Assembly: GCA_011090425.1 (NCBI GenBank) | Contig: PHGD01000054.1 | Location: forward strand, 1-32,637 | DNA from: Nitrospira sp. LK70 | Lineage (GTDB): Bacteria; Nitrospirota; Nitrospiria; Nitrospirales; Nitrospiraceae | Direction of reading: 5' to 3' | DNA length: 32,637 nucleotides | Part shown: one piece after another, positions 1-8,637 of the stretch | Position numbering within the stretch: the stretch's first letter is position 1 | Layout of the letters: every line of letters begins with the position of its first letter | Position numbers and translations under genes: made by a program | Notes under the pieces: model-generated | Databases searched by the model: none | Told to the model about the DNA's origin: nothing | The model's input: only the letters and a program-made list of their open reading frames with translations

Positions 1-149
1 CATACCGGCCAAGGTCGCATCCCTGGTAGTAACGTAGAGCTACATATACTCCTATTCCTTGCATGGTGGTCAAGAAGTGTCTCGGAGCCCGGCTATTCAT
101 TCAAAGGGTGGGTGTGATCCGACACTTTTTATGAGATAAATGAGCGGTC

Positions 150-845
150 ATGCGAACGCGTCTCTCTGGTCCGACCCTCCGTACAATCGCCGAGGTCTTT
201 GGGAAACTCGATTACGAGCAGCTGGGGTCTGTCTATTGCTACGAAGGGGGCGATGAGTTTTGGCGCACCAAGCGAACGCCATGCCGCCGACTGGGAACGG
301 AGGTGGCCGAAGCCCTCGTACGGAGGCTCCCGCGAGATGGGCGGAGTCTATATGTGGGCGCCGGTGTGACGGAGCTGCCGGCCTTACTAGCGGAAGCGCT
401 CGAGCTTCAGCGCCAGGTTGAGCCCCACAATCTCCGCCGGTCGGAGGTGGCGGTGCTCAATCGTGCTTGTCGCGGCCTTCCCATTCGTTTCCGCGCCCTC
501 AACGCCTCATCGGCACAAGGTCGGTTCGATCACATCTGGATCGTCAGCGTGCTCAATGATCCGGAGCGGTTTCCGCACCTCTCCACACTCTCATACGGTC
601 GAGCTGATCCAGTAACGTTCAATCCCCTTCTCTTCCAGAAGGAGCGGCGGATCGTCCAAGCGATCGTGAATCGCTGCATGCCCAAATTGCATCTGCCTGG
701 CCTTGTGACGACGTCAACTGAGGAAGTCCTGTGGATCGCAGACTGGTGCCATCGACACCAAGTTCCCTATCGTGTGGAGCCGAGGCAATATACCACGGCG
801 CTCGTGGGCGATCCGATCTGTTTCATCAAAGTAGGTAACGCGTGA
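150..845 (+). CDS. Hypothetical protein, possible SAM-dependent methyltransferase-like fold
   Basis: The 231-residue product has no signal peptide or membrane segment. Residues 66-84 form a hydrophobic strand followed by a glycine-containing turn and an acidic helix (SLYVGAGVTELP), which resembles motif I of Rossmann-fold methyltransferases. A second strand-like segment with an acidic turn lies at about 126-140 (FDHIWIVSVLNDPERF), where a later motif would be expected. The rest is not recognised, and no substrate can be proposed. The start is the ATG at 150; only a weak purine run (GAGCGG) precedes it. The gene converges on the carbonic anhydrase gene, with 21 bp between the two stop codons. 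A divergent methyltransferase is one reading; an unknown conserved protein is equally possible. Confidence 0.6.
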   Translation: MRTRLSGPTLRTIAEVFGKLDYEQLGSVYCYEGGDEFWRTKRTPCRRLGTEVAEALVRRLPRDGRSLYVGAGVTELPALLAEALELQRQVEPHNLRRSEVAVLNRACRGLPIRFRALNASSAQGRFDHIWIVSVLNDPERFPHLSTLSYGRADPVTFNPLLFQKERRIVQAIVNRCMPKLHLPGLVTTSTEEVLWIADWCHRHQVPYRVEPRQYTTALVGDPICFIKVGNA

Positions 846-866
846 GAGGCGCCTGCCTGATATTTG

Positions 867-1403
867 TCAAAATTCAAACCCGGTCTTCTTAACTATATCG
901 TCCATGTACTGCCTCGCATACTTCACATAGTTATCTGCCGATTCCTTAAGCCAAGCCAGTTCCTTCTCCGTCACCGGTCGCTTGACCTTGGCCGGTGATC
1001 CGAGGATTACACTCTTCGGCTGCACGACCGTCCCTTCGACAATCAAGGCACCAGCCCCTACCACTGAATCTTCTCCAATCACCGCACCGTCCATGATGAT
1101 GGCACCCATGCCCACCAATACACGATCGTGGATCGTACAGCCGTGCAACAGCACGTGATGTCCGATCGTGACCTCATTGCCGATGATCAGCGGGTGTGTG
1201 TCGTGAGTCACGTGCAGCATGCAGAGATCCTGAACGTTGGTCCGATCTCCGATCCGGATGTAGTTCACATCGCCCCGGATCACGCTGTTGAACCAGACAC
1301 TGCAGTCCTCGCCCATGACAACATCGCCGATCACGACAGCGGTCTCTTCGATAAAACATGATTTGGGGATTGTGGGTCTGACGCCTTGAAACGTCCGTAT
1401 CAT
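867..1403 (-). CDS. Gamma carbonic anhydrase family protein (left-handed beta-helix, YrdA/CaiE-like)
   Basis: The protein has 178 residues, the usual size for this family. Hexapeptide repeats of the [LIV]-G-x4 type run from about residue 20 to 135 (for example VVIGDVVMGEDCSVW, VLVGMGAIIMDGAVIGEDSVVGAGA) and would fold into a trimeric left-handed beta-helix. His82 and His87 (GHHVLLHGC) with His64 or His67 sit where the metal-binding histidines of gamma carbonic anhydrases are found. The C-terminal helix (about 145-175) is typical. The family hydrates CO2 or acts as an acyltransferase-like scaffold, and which applies here is not shown. The frame stays open 366 bp further upstream, but family length and the ATG at 1401-1403 decide the start. 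It is transcribed divergently from rimO, with 81 bp between starts. Confidence 0.9.
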   Translation of the reverse strand: MIRTFQGVRPTIPKSCFIEETAVVIGDVVMGEDCSVWFNSVIRGDVNYIRIGDRTNVQDLCMLHVTHDTHPLIIGNEVTIGHHVLLHGCTIHDRVLVGMGAIIMDGAVIGEDSVVGAGALIVEGTVVQPKSVILGSPAKVKRPVTEKELAWLKESADNYVKYARQYMDDIVKKTGFEF

Positions 1404-1448
1404 GAGGGGCACTCTAGGGGAATTGGTTGATCTCCCGCAAGGGTCTGA

Positions 1449-1478
1449 TTGACAGTCTTTTTGACCCTCCCGTAGACT
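1449..1478 (+). promoter_or_regulatory. Putative sigma-70 promoter of rimO
   Basis: TTGACA (1449-1454) and TAGACT (1473-1478) are separated by 18 bp. The predicted transcription start falls on or just before the rimO ATG at 1485, and no Shine-Dalgarno sequence lies between, so a leaderless mRNA is possible. Confidence 0.4.
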
Positions 1479-1484
1479 GCTCCC

Positions 1485-2996
1485 ATGTCTGAGCCATTGA
1501 TCATTCCACGGCGCGCGAAACCGGGAGCCCAGAGAGACAGGCACCGATCCCTGATCGGAGCCAGTCCCCAGAAAACTACGATCGGGTTTGTAAATCTTGG
1601 CTGTTCCAAGAATCAAGTCGACTCGGAAATCATGCTCGGGACTCTTGTGACCGAGGGATTTCAGCTCACCAGTGACCCGAAACAAGCCGACGTGGTCATC
1701 GTCAATACCTGCGGCTTCATCGAAGAGGCCAAAGAAGAATCGATCAACACTATTCTCGAACATGGGCATCTGAAGAAAACAGGAACCTGCCGTGTCTTGA
1801 TTGCAGCCGGTTGTCTAGCCCAACGATATCAAGGGGACTTGCTCAAGGAATTACCGGAATTGGATGGGGTCGTCGGCACCGGTGAATTCGGCAGGATTGC
1901 AGAGATCTGCCAAGACTTGTTGGCCCCCAAGAAACGGCATCGCCGCCTCTGGATCAGTCAACCTCCTTATCTCTACGATGAACTCGCACCTCGCCTGAGA
2001 CTCGGCAACCAGCATAGCGCCTATGTGAAAATCGCCGAAGGCTGCAACCGGAACTGTACCTTTTGTGCGATTCCACTGATGCGCGGCAAGCAGCGCAGCC
2101 GACCGGTGGACTCCATTGTCGCAGAAGCACGACAACTGGCCGAGGAGGGGGTGAAGGAGATCAACCTGATCTCGCAAGACACGATCAACTACGGAGTCGA
2201 TCTTGGTCTTCGTCAAGGTCTGGTTCAACTGCTTCGCGAATTAGTGAAGGTTGAGAAACTCCGATGGATCCGACCGTTTTACCTCTACCCACAGCAAGTC
2301 ACGGATGACCTGCTGGATCTCTACGCGGGTGAAGAAAAGATCACCAAGTATATCGACATGCCGCTCCAGCATATCAATGACCGCATGCTCAAGCGTATGC
2401 ATCGGATGGGAGACCGTGCCGCTATCGACGCTCTGGTCGATCGCATCCGTACCCGTATTCCCGCGGTGACCTTCCGGACGGCCTTCATTGTCGGCTTCCC
2501 GGGAGAAACCGATGCCGCCTATACCGAACTGCACGACTATGTGGAACAGGCTGAGTTCGACCGGGTCGCGGTGTTTCATTACTCTGACGAGGAAGGTACA
2601 GGGGCGGCCGACCTGAACGACAAAGTCGAGCGGGAGGTCATGGATGAACGTCGCAACGCCATCCTCTCCCTTCAGGAGTCCATTTCAGCAGCCAAGAGTC
2701 GGGCCAAAGTCGGCACTATCCTCGAGGTGCTGATCGATGGGCGCTCCGAAGAAACGGAGCAGGTGCTTGAAGGCCGCCACGAAGGACTTGGGCCGGAAAT
2801 CGACGGTGTCGTCTACATCGACGAAGGTTCGGCCCATCGCGGCAGGCAACGCCCGGCTAGCCACGAGATCGACTACCCAGCCCCCGGCGAGTTCTGCAAG
2901 GTCGAGATCACCGATGCGGCGGCCTTCGACCTGCAATGTAGCTTCTCGCCGCGTTGTTGCACCCATACCGACCATTTGCGGAGTGAGGACAGATGA
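1485..2996 (+). CDS. rimO: Ribosomal protein S12 methylthiotransferase RimO
   Basis: This radical-SAM enzyme adds a methylthio group to a conserved aspartate of ribosomal protein S12. The N-terminal UPF0004/MTTase domain (about 32-150) has three cluster-ligand cysteines, Cys40 (NLGCSKNQVDSE), Cys76 (NTCGFI) and Cys110. The radical-SAM domain carries C-x3-C-x2-C at Cys187/191/194 (GCNRNCTFC) with the following PLMRG typical of RimO. A TRAM-like domain closes the protein. At 503 residues it is longer than the usual 430-450, because of about 30 extra N-terminal residues and a longer tail. No ATG or GTG lies between the chosen start and the conserved domain. Its last four bases overlap the start of purU (ATGA), which suggests translational coupling. 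Confidence 0.95.
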   Translation: MSEPLIIPRRAKPGAQRDRHRSLIGASPQKTTIGFVNLGCSKNQVDSEIMLGTLVTEGFQLTSDPKQADVVIVNTCGFIEEAKEESINTILEHGHLKKTGTCRVLIAAGCLAQRYQGDLLKELPELDGVVGTGEFGRIAEICQDLLAPKKRHRRLWISQPPYLYDELAPRLRLGNQHSAYVKIAEGCNRNCTFCAIPLMRGKQRSRPVDSIVAEARQLAEEGVKEINLISQDTINYGVDLGLRQGLVQLLRELVKVEKLRWIRPFYLYPQQVTDDLLDLYAGEEKITKYIDMPLQHINDRMLKRMHRMGDRAAIDALVDRIRTRIPAVTFRTAFIVGFPGETDAAYTELHDYVEQAEFDRVAVFHYSDEEGTGAADLNDKVEREVMDERRNAILSLQESISAAKSRAKVGTILEVLIDGRSEETEQVLEGRHEGLGPEIDGVVYIDEGSAHRGRQRPASHEIDYPAPGEFCKVEITDAAAFDLQCSFSPRCCTHTDHLRSEDR

Positions 2997-3859
2997 CGGC
3001 CCAGAGAAAGGATTCAATCATCCTGCTGATCCATTGCAAAGATCGTAAAGGCATCGTCGCGCGAGTGTCAGGATTCATTCACGACTTCGGCGGCAATATC
3101 CTCGATTCCGACCATCATACGGACGAGGACACGAACGACTTTCTCATGCGCATGGAATTCGCCACGGAGGGATTCCAGATTCCTGCTGACGACATCCCTG
3201 CCGCCTTTGCTCCGATCGCCAAAGTATACGAGATGCACTACGAAGTGTATCCGTCCAGTCGACGAACGCGAGTCGGCATGTTGGTGTCGAAGCAAGACCA
3301 CTGTCTGGCCGACCTGCTCCAGCGACACCGGCGAGACGAACTGCATATCGATATTCCTGTCATTATTTCAAATCACGACACCTGTGCAAGCTGGGCCGAT
3401 CTCTTCAAAATTCCCTTTGCCGTCTATCCCGTGACGAAGGAGAGCAAGCCTCAGCAAGAACAGGAAGTCTTGGCGCTCCTGAGAGAGCACCGGGTGGAGC
3501 TTGTCGTTATGGCTCGTTACATGCAGATCCTCAGCGCGGACTTTCTTGCTCTGGTCGGCTGCCCAGTTATCAACATCCATCATTCTTTCCTTCCGGCCTT
3601 TATCGGAGCCAATCCCTATCGGCAGGCCTACGACCGCGGCGTCAAGATCATCGGGGCAACGGCCCACTACGCGACCCAGGATTTGGACGAGGGGCCGATC
3701 ATTGAGCAAGACGTGATTCGCGTGGGACACCGGGATACCGTAGAAGATCTCGTGCGCAAAGGGCGGGACCTGGAGGAAATTGTGCTTGCCCGCGCGGTCC
3801 GGCGGCATATCGAACGGCGGGTATTGGTGTACGGAAGAAAGACGGTGGTGTTCGACTAG
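2993..3859 (+). CDS. purU: Formyltetrahydrofolate deformylase PurU
   Basis: PurU hydrolyses 10-formyl-tetrahydrofolate to formate and tetrahydrofolate, balancing the one-carbon pool and supplying formate for purine synthesis. The protein has 288 residues, the family norm. An N-terminal ACT domain (about 8-85), the regulatory part in this family, precedes the formyltransferase-fold domain (about 92-288). The catalytic triad is visible as Asn194 and His196 (INIHHSFLPAF) and Asp232 (DLDEGPI). The ATG at 2993 overlaps the rimO stop. The gene ends 12 bp before a strong hairpin terminator. A gcvP gene, also feeding one-carbon folate metabolism, lies 5 kb downstream but is not in the same transcript. 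Confidence 0.95.
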   Translation: MTAQRKDSIILLIHCKDRKGIVARVSGFIHDFGGNILDSDHHTDEDTNDFLMRMEFATEGFQIPADDIPAAFAPIAKVYEMHYEVYPSSRRTRVGMLVSKQDHCLADLLQRHRRDELHIDIPVIISNHDTCASWADLFKIPFAVYPVTKESKPQQEQEVLALLREHRVELVVMARYMQILSADFLALVGCPVINIHHSFLPAFIGANPYRQAYDRGVKIIGATAHYATQDLDEGPIIEQDVIRVGHRDTVEDLVRKGRDLEEIVLARAVRRHIERRVLVYGRKTVVFD

Positions 3860-3870
3860 CCGCTCTTGAT

Positions 3871-3902
3871 AAAGGGAGCAGGTCATTCGACCTGCTCCCT
3901 TT
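3871..3902. terminator. Bidirectional rho-independent terminator between purU and the HtrA-type protease gene
   Basis: A perfect 14-bp inverted repeat (3871-3884 with 3889-3902) encloses the loop ATTC. One arm begins AAA and the other ends TTT, so the hairpin has a short U-run in either direction. It sits exactly between two convergent genes. Confidence 0.9.
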
Positions 3903-3917
3903 TGCTCCTTCGCAGAA

Positions 3918-5393
3918 TTACACTTTCACCGATAGGAACAGCTGACTCCCGCGCCGATTGACCAGGATCAGCACGCTGTCTCCCTTTTTGACATCGAAAG
4001 ACACCTTCTCAAAGTCCTTCACCGACTTGATCGGCTGCCGGTTGATCTCCCGAATCACGTCGCCCGGCATGAGTCCGGCCTTCTCAGCTCCGCTGTCCGG
4101 AGCAACCCTTGTCACCACCACGCCTCGCTTTCCATGGAGGCCGAGTTCTTTGGAGGTAGCCTGATCCAAGTCTTCGACCGCGAGACCAGACAAGGCATAG
4201 TCTGGTTCGCCTCTTTCCACCTTGGCGACTTTCGTTTCATCAGGCTGCTCGACAATTCTGACTGTCATCTCACGTTCTTGACCGTCGCGAATCACTTTCA
4301 CCGGCACGGTGGTACCGGCCGAAGTCCTGGTTACCAGTCGCTGCAACGTGACCCCATCCTCCACAGGGGTGCCCTGATACTCGACAATGACGTCTCCCTG
4401 CTTCAATCCGGCCTGTTCGGCCGGGCTGTCTTCCCGGACGTCGCTGACCAAGGCGCCTTTGGAATTCTTGATCTTGAATGACTTCGCCAGGTCCTGGTTC
4501 AAATCCTGAATGCCGACACCGAGATACCCTCGGACAACCCTGCCTGTCTTGAGCAAACTCTCATAGATCGGCTTGGCCATGGTTGTTGAGACGGCAAAAC
4601 CAACGCCTTGATAGCCGCCGGTCTGGGAGAAAATTGCCGTGTTAATGCCGACAAGCTCACCTCTGGTATTGACCAAAGCACCGCCCGAGTTACCCGGATT
4701 GATGGCGGCATCTGTTTGAATGAAATCCTCATACTGAGTGATGCCCATGTGGCCTCGGCCGACTGCGCTCACAATTCCGAGCGTCACGGTGGAATTCAAT
4801 CCAAATGGATTGCCGACGGCCAACACATACTCACCGACTTGCAGGCGTGACGCATCGCCCCAGGACACTGCGGGAAGGTCGGTCGCGTTGATCTTGACCA
4901 CTGCAAGGTCCGTCTTGGGGTCGGTGCCGATGATCCTACCCTTGAACTCACGTTTGTCGGGGAGCGTGACATTCACTTCGCGGGCCTTGTCGATCACATG
5001 ATTGTTCGTCAAGATATATCCATCCGGAGAGATGAGGACGCCCGACCCTTGTCCTCTCCGAGGCCCTCGATGTTCAAACGGGTCGGATGGCCCCCGACCA
5101 CGAGGTCCGAACGGCTTCCCAAAAAATTCCTCCATTCGGTCTCGTAGCTCGTCAGGGACAGAAAATCCCTCTGAAGTCTGCTCCGTCATGACGGTCGTGA
5201 TGTTGACGACTGCCGGAGTCACTTGTTTGGCGACTTCCGTGAAGCCATTCGCCGGCGTGTCTACAGCGACTGGCATGAAGGCCGTGGACGGCGCATCCGA
5301 TGCATGGGACGCGGTGAGTGAGTGGGTTCCCCAAACTAAAGCGCCGCTCACAAGCCCGATTCCAATCACGGAACCGATGGTACGATATGGCAT
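3918..5393 (-). CDS. Periplasmic serine endoprotease of the DegP/HtrA family (Do-like)
   Basis: The 491-residue protein starts with a hydrophobic signal segment (about 7-30), so it acts in the periplasm on misfolded envelope proteins. The trypsin-like domain (about 50-260) shows the full triad: His132 (TNNHVID), Asp162 (KTDLAVV) and Ser236 (GNSGG). Two PDZ domains follow, at about 285-375 and 390-485. A proline/arginine-rich loop at about 92-115 matches the LA loop region of the family. The longer open frame upstream is discounted because the ATG at 5391-5393 has a strong ribosome-binding site (GGGAGG/GGGAG) just before it. The gene lies downstream of, and in the same direction as, a response regulator and histidine kinase. 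Confidence 0.95.
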   Translation of the reverse strand: MPYRTIGSVIGIGLVSGALVWGTHSLTASHASDAPSTAFMPVAVDTPANGFTEVAKQVTPAVVNITTVMTEQTSEGFSVPDELRDRMEEFFGKPFGPRGRGPSDPFEHRGPRRGQGSGVLISPDGYILTNNHVIDKAREVNVTLPDKREFKGRIIGTDPKTDLAVVKINATDLPAVSWGDASRLQVGEYVLAVGNPFGLNSTVTLGIVSAVGRGHMGITQYEDFIQTDAAINPGNSGGALVNTRGELVGINTAIFSQTGGYQGVGFAVSTTMAKPIYESLLKTGRVVRGYLGVGIQDLNQDLAKSFKIKNSKGALVSDVREDSPAEQAGLKQGDVIVEYQGTPVEDGVTLQRLVTRTSAGTTVPVKVIRDGQEREMTVRIVEQPDETKVAKVERGEPDYALSGLAVEDLDQATSKELGLHGKRGVVVTRVAPDSGAEKAGLMPGDVIREINRQPIKSVKDFEKVSFDVKKGDSVLILVNRRGSQLFLSVKV

Positions 5394-5527
5394 GACTCCC
5401 TCCCTGTGAAGCTGTGGATCAAATACTCGACAAAGAACGAGGTCAGGACTGCAAGGATGTTCCCGGTTTCGATTACACAAAGTAACAACCGGTAATGAGA
5501 GAGGGATTAATCGGGAATTAAACTTCG

Positions 5528-6931
5528 CTAAGCAGTGGAATGGACGAGCGGTAGCACTACAGTGAAGGTTGATCCCTGGCCGAGTTCGCTTTTGACTTCT
5601 ATCCGCCCCTTGTGCAAATCGACAATCCAAGCACAAATGGCGAGGCCGAGACCTGTTCCCTTCTTTGTGTGGGCACGAGCGACGTCTGTGCGGAAGAAGC
5701 GTTGAAAAATCCGCTTGTGATCTGCTCGGGCAATGCCGATGCCATGGTCCGTGACCGACAGTCTGGCCTCTCGACCATCATTCAACAGCGAGATCTCGAC
5801 CTTTCCTCCCTGGTACGAATACTTCATCGCATTCTCAACGAGATTGAGCAGCAACTCGCGGAGCCGCAAGTCGTCGCCTTGCACGACCACCGACATCACT
5901 GTTCCCAGTACAACCTCGATCTTTCGGTCCTGCCCGAGTTGTGTGGCCTGACGATGAATATCTTCGACGAGAGACTCCATTCCAACGGGTAACGACTCCA
6001 GTTTGACTTCTCCCATGTCGGCACGGGAGAGGAACAACAGCTCGTCGACGATCCTGCTCATTCGATCAATCTCTTCCAAATTGCTCTCAAGCACCGACTT
6101 GTAATCTTCGAGCGCACGAGGTCGCCGTAGAACCAGGTCCGTCTCACCCTTCATCACCGTGAGGGGAGTCCGCAACTCATGTGACGCATCACTGGTGAAT
6201 TGACGGATTTGGCTGAACGAGGCATCCAGTCGCCCGATCATGTTGTTGAAGGTGGCGGCCAGACGACCGATTTCGTCGTGCGCCGCCGGCATGCTGAGGC
6301 GCTGGCTGAGATCGCCGGCGGCAATGCGCTGCGCGGCAAGGGTAATCTTATCGACAGGACGTAACGCTCGCCCTGCCAAGAACCATCCCCCCGCGAGGGA
6401 AACAGCCAAGGCGATCGGAATTGCCACCACAAGCAGAATCAGGAATCGATGGAGGGTTTCTCCGACCGATTCCATCGACGTGCCCACTTGCACGATATAC
6501 AGGAGATTACCCCTATACATGATCGGCATAGAGATCAGCCGCAACGGAGGCTCATTGGGATACTTCGCCGACTCGAAAATGCTCTGTCCGGCAATTGCGG
6601 TATCGAGAGCGGTTCGGCTGAGTGGAACTTCATGCTGTTTGATGTTGGGAGATCGGATCGAGATGGTGCCGGAGGGGCTGAAGATCTGGAAGAACTTATC
6701 GATGCGCGTCAGTTCGGGAAATTGGGAGAGCAATTCCTCTTCATTAATCAGAGGGAGAAACCCACGCTCTTCGAGCGACCGCACAGCTGTCGTCGCCGTT
6801 TCTTCCAGGGATTGATCGACGGCGTCGCGCAAATTTCGCGCGGTCATGGCGTACAGCACCACGGAGAAAACCATGAGGACGATGGCAAGGGCGGTCCCAT
6901 ACCAGAGGGTCAGCCGAACACGTAGCGGCAT
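5528..6931 (-). CDS. Two-component sensor histidine kinase (HAMP, HisKA, HATPase_c; heavy-metal-sensor-like)
   Basis: The protein has 467 residues with two membrane helices, about 8-30 and 163-187, enclosing a periplasmic sensor region of about 130 residues. HAMP (about 188-242) follows, then HisKA with the phospho-accepting His251 (SDASHELRTPL), then a HATPase domain with an N-box (NLVENAMKYS), a G1 box (DHGIGI) and a G2 box (GTGLGLAI). The architecture resembles CusS-type or similar envelope sensors, but the signal is unknown. An AGGAG ribosome-binding site precedes the ATG at 6931. The response-regulator gene ends 109 bp upstream and the DegP-type protease gene starts 134 bp downstream, all on the minus strand. 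Envelope stress or metal sensing is an inference from this context. Confidence 0.95.
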   Translation of the reverse strand: MPLRVRLTLWYGTALAIVLMVFSVVLYAMTARNLRDAVDQSLEETATTAVRSLEERGFLPLINEEELLSQFPELTRIDKFFQIFSPSGTISIRSPNIKQHEVPLSRTALDTAIAGQSIFESAKYPNEPPLRLISMPIMYRGNLLYIVQVGTSMESVGETLHRFLILLVVAIPIALAVSLAGGWFLAGRALRPVDKITLAAQRIAAGDLSQRLSMPAAHDEIGRLAATFNNMIGRLDASFSQIRQFTSDASHELRTPLTVMKGETDLVLRRPRALEDYKSVLESNLEEIDRMSRIVDELLFLSRADMGEVKLESLPVGMESLVEDIHRQATQLGQDRKIEVVLGTVMSVVVQGDDLRLRELLLNLVENAMKYSYQGGKVEISLLNDGREARLSVTDHGIGIARADHKRIFQRFFRTDVARAHTKKGTGLGLAICAWIVDLHKGRIEVKSELGQGSTFTVVLPLVHSTA

Positions 6932-7040
6932 CGGTCAGCTCCTGGTCGCTGGTGACGAACTGATACCGTCGCAGAGCCTGCTTGTCGGTTTAGCCATCTC
7001 GGAACCGAGGCACGAGAGCGATGGTCGCTTCGGCACTGTG

Positions 7041-7712
7041 CTAGTCGGCCTTCAGCATATACCCGCTACCGCGAATGGTATGGATCAATTTCTTGGTTCG
7101 GCCTCGATCGATCTTATTCCGAAGGTAGTTGACATAGACATCGATGACGTTGGTGAAGGTGTCGAAGTCTTGATTCCACACGTGTTCGGAGATCATGGGC
7201 CTGGTGAGTACACGGCCGCTATGGCGCATCAGATATTCGAGCAACGCGTACTCTTTCAGCGTCAAATCGATGCGTTGCCCCCCCCGGGTGACGTCACGGG
7301 TCGCCGGGTTGAGAACCAAGTCCTCCACCTGGAGGATTCCTGGGCTCTCAGATGCCCCACGACGCAACAGGGCCCGCACACGCGCCAAGAGTTCATCGAT
7401 CGCAAACGGCTTGGTCAAATAATCGTCGGCCCCGGCATCCAGCCCTTTGACCCGTTGGTCGATCTGGGACTGAGCCGAGAGAATCAGCACCGGCGTGCGG
7501 ATCCGTTCCCGACGGATATTCTTCAGCACATCCAGACCGGACATCGACGGCAACATCACGTCGACGACCAGGAGGTCGTAATTGATCGCCAGGGCCATCT
7601 CTAACCCTTTGGCTCCGTCCTCACAGAGATCGACGGCATAGCTTTCCTCTTCAAGCGCTCGCTGAATAAAAGATCCGACTTTGGTTTCGTCTTCTATGAC
7701 CAGCACCCGCAT
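7041..7712 (-). CDS. OmpR/PhoB-family response regulator
   Basis: The 223-residue protein has a receiver domain (about 1-118) and a winged-helix DNA-binding domain (about 125-223). Acidic pocket residues Glu7/Asp8, phospho-acceptor Asp51 (LLVVDVMLP), Thr/Ser at about 79 and Lys101 (LTKPF) are all present. The wing ends with the usual RGSGYML sequence. The start at 7712 is chosen because GGAG lies 5 bp upstream and because MRVLVIEDE is the normal start of the family; an in-frame ATG at 7727 would add only five residues. It is the first gene of the minus-strand unit that includes the histidine kinase and, probably, the protease, and it is presumably the cognate partner of that kinase. Confidence 0.95.
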   Translation of the reverse strand: MRVLVIEDETKVGSFIQRALEEESYAVDLCEDGAKGLEMALAINYDLLVVDVMLPSMSGLDVLKNIRRERIRTPVLILSAQSQIDQRVKGLDAGADDYLTKPFAIDELLARVRALLRRGASESPGILQVEDLVLNPATRDVTRGGQRIDLTLKEYALLEYLMRHSGRVLTRPMISEHVWNQDFDTFTNVIDVYVNYLRNKIDRGRTKKLIHTIRGSGYMLKAD

Positions 7713-7812
7713 ACACACTCCACACATGTTGGGCAGCGGCGTGATTATACCAGACGGATGAATGTGAATCTTACAATGTACAGGTGCGCTCGATCGTTCC
7801 CGATGCCGCGGC

Positions 7813-8007
7813 TAGCCCGCGTTATTCATGACGATTCGTGGCGAAATCGCGCAGTCGCGTGGCGAGACGGGCACGTGGAGGCCAGAGGAACCGAGGCATA
7901 CTTGAAACAGTATGTCGAGGTTGCGAGGGGCGAGCCTGCCCGCCGAAGGCTCGTCGCAGCAGCGAATCCACGATTGCAGCAGAAGCGTTCATGAATAATG
8001 CGGGCTA
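7813..8007. mobile_element. MITE-like or BIME-like element with 19-bp terminal inverted repeats
   Basis: TAGCCCGCGTTATTCATGA at 7813-7831 is matched in reverse complement by 7989-8007, with one mismatch in 19 bp. The 195-bp unit has no convincing gene. Inside are two smaller hairpins: CATACT/AGTATG around 7900-7918, and GGCGAGCCT/AGGCTCGTC around 7929-7957 with one mismatch. Such a layout fits a non-autonomous miniature transposable element or a compound REP element. No target-site duplication is evident. The right end contains the TAG stop of the minus-strand gene at 8005. Copy number in the genome is not known from this window. Confidence 0.6.
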
Positions 8008-8637
8008 CGTCGAATCCCCAGGGAACGTCTGTTCCAGAGAGGTAATCATGGGCTTGCCGTCGCGGATATTGAAGACCAGCGTTTCTTCGCCCTCCGTCTT
8101 GAATGCCCGATTGGCTTGCAGAAGTGTCTCCGTCGACTTGAAGGACACTTTCGCGCTTCGCTCATCCGAGGCCAACGAGACGGACGTATGCGTACGAGTG
8201 AAGTCGTTGGCGCTGGGAAAGGCGAAACTCATGGCGAGGGTCTTCCGGTAGTCCGCCCGCGTCAGCAGGGCCATCTGTTGTTGCGGGCCCTGTTTCAGAT
8301 GAATGGTGATGGTCGCGTCGTGAGTAATGTGGCGCAGGACGCCGTCGACATCCTTTCGCCGAACAGCCTCGTCGAGTGCGTCGAGAAGAAGGTCGATCCC
8401 TTCCCGAGTCAGACGGATATCGGGCTGGAAGGGCTTCGACCGCGAGTCTGTGAGAACCACGCCAGGCTGACTTGTCGGGAAGTGGGGAACCAGAAAGCTG
8501 AACCCCAGACTCTGGTTCTTCATAATCGCATATCCCGCGTATCCCATGATCGCGGCAGTGCCGAGAAGAATCACTATGCCGATAGCCTTTACCATAGAGA
8601 AGCGATGCGGCGATCCCTTCTCCATCCTTTCATCCAT
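8005..8637 (-). CDS. Membrane-anchored NTF2-like (SnoaL-fold) protein of unknown function
   Basis: The 210-residue protein has a short positively charged N-terminus and one membrane helix (about 17-40, IGIVILLGTAAIMGYAGYAI), then a soluble domain predicted outside the membrane. Residues 75-205 have the pattern of an NTF2-like cone: a helix pair (EGIDLLLDALDEAVRRKDVD, GVLRHI) followed by alternating beta strands (ATITIHLK, TRTHTSVSLA, AKVSFKSTET, ETLVFNIRDGKPMITSLEQ). No enzymatic residues can be named. The ATG at 8637 is chosen with a weak GGGG upstream; two later ATGs are possible. The stop codon lies within the terminal repeat of the neighbouring mobile element, so the C-terminus may have been altered by its insertion. 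Confidence 0.7.
   Translation of the reverse strand: MDERMEKGSPHRFSMVKAIGIVILLGTAAIMGYAGYAIMKNQSLGFSFLVPHFPTSQPGVVLTDSRSKPFQPDIRLTREGIDLLLDALDEAVRRKDVDGVLRHITHDATITIHLKQGPQQQMALLTRADYRKTLAMSFAFPSANDFTRTHTSVSLASDERSAKVSFKSTETLLQANRAFKTEGEETLVFNIRDGKPMITSLEQTFPGDST

Noticed and set aside
1404-1769. N-terminal extension of the carbonic anhydrase frame
   Set aside because: It runs antisense into rimO, and the family length fits the ATG at 1401-1403.
7758-7994. Plus-strand frames of 78 and 137 codons starting at 7758 and 7838
   Set aside because: They run through the inverted-repeat element and, for the longer one, antisense to the NTF2-like gene; no protein-like features.
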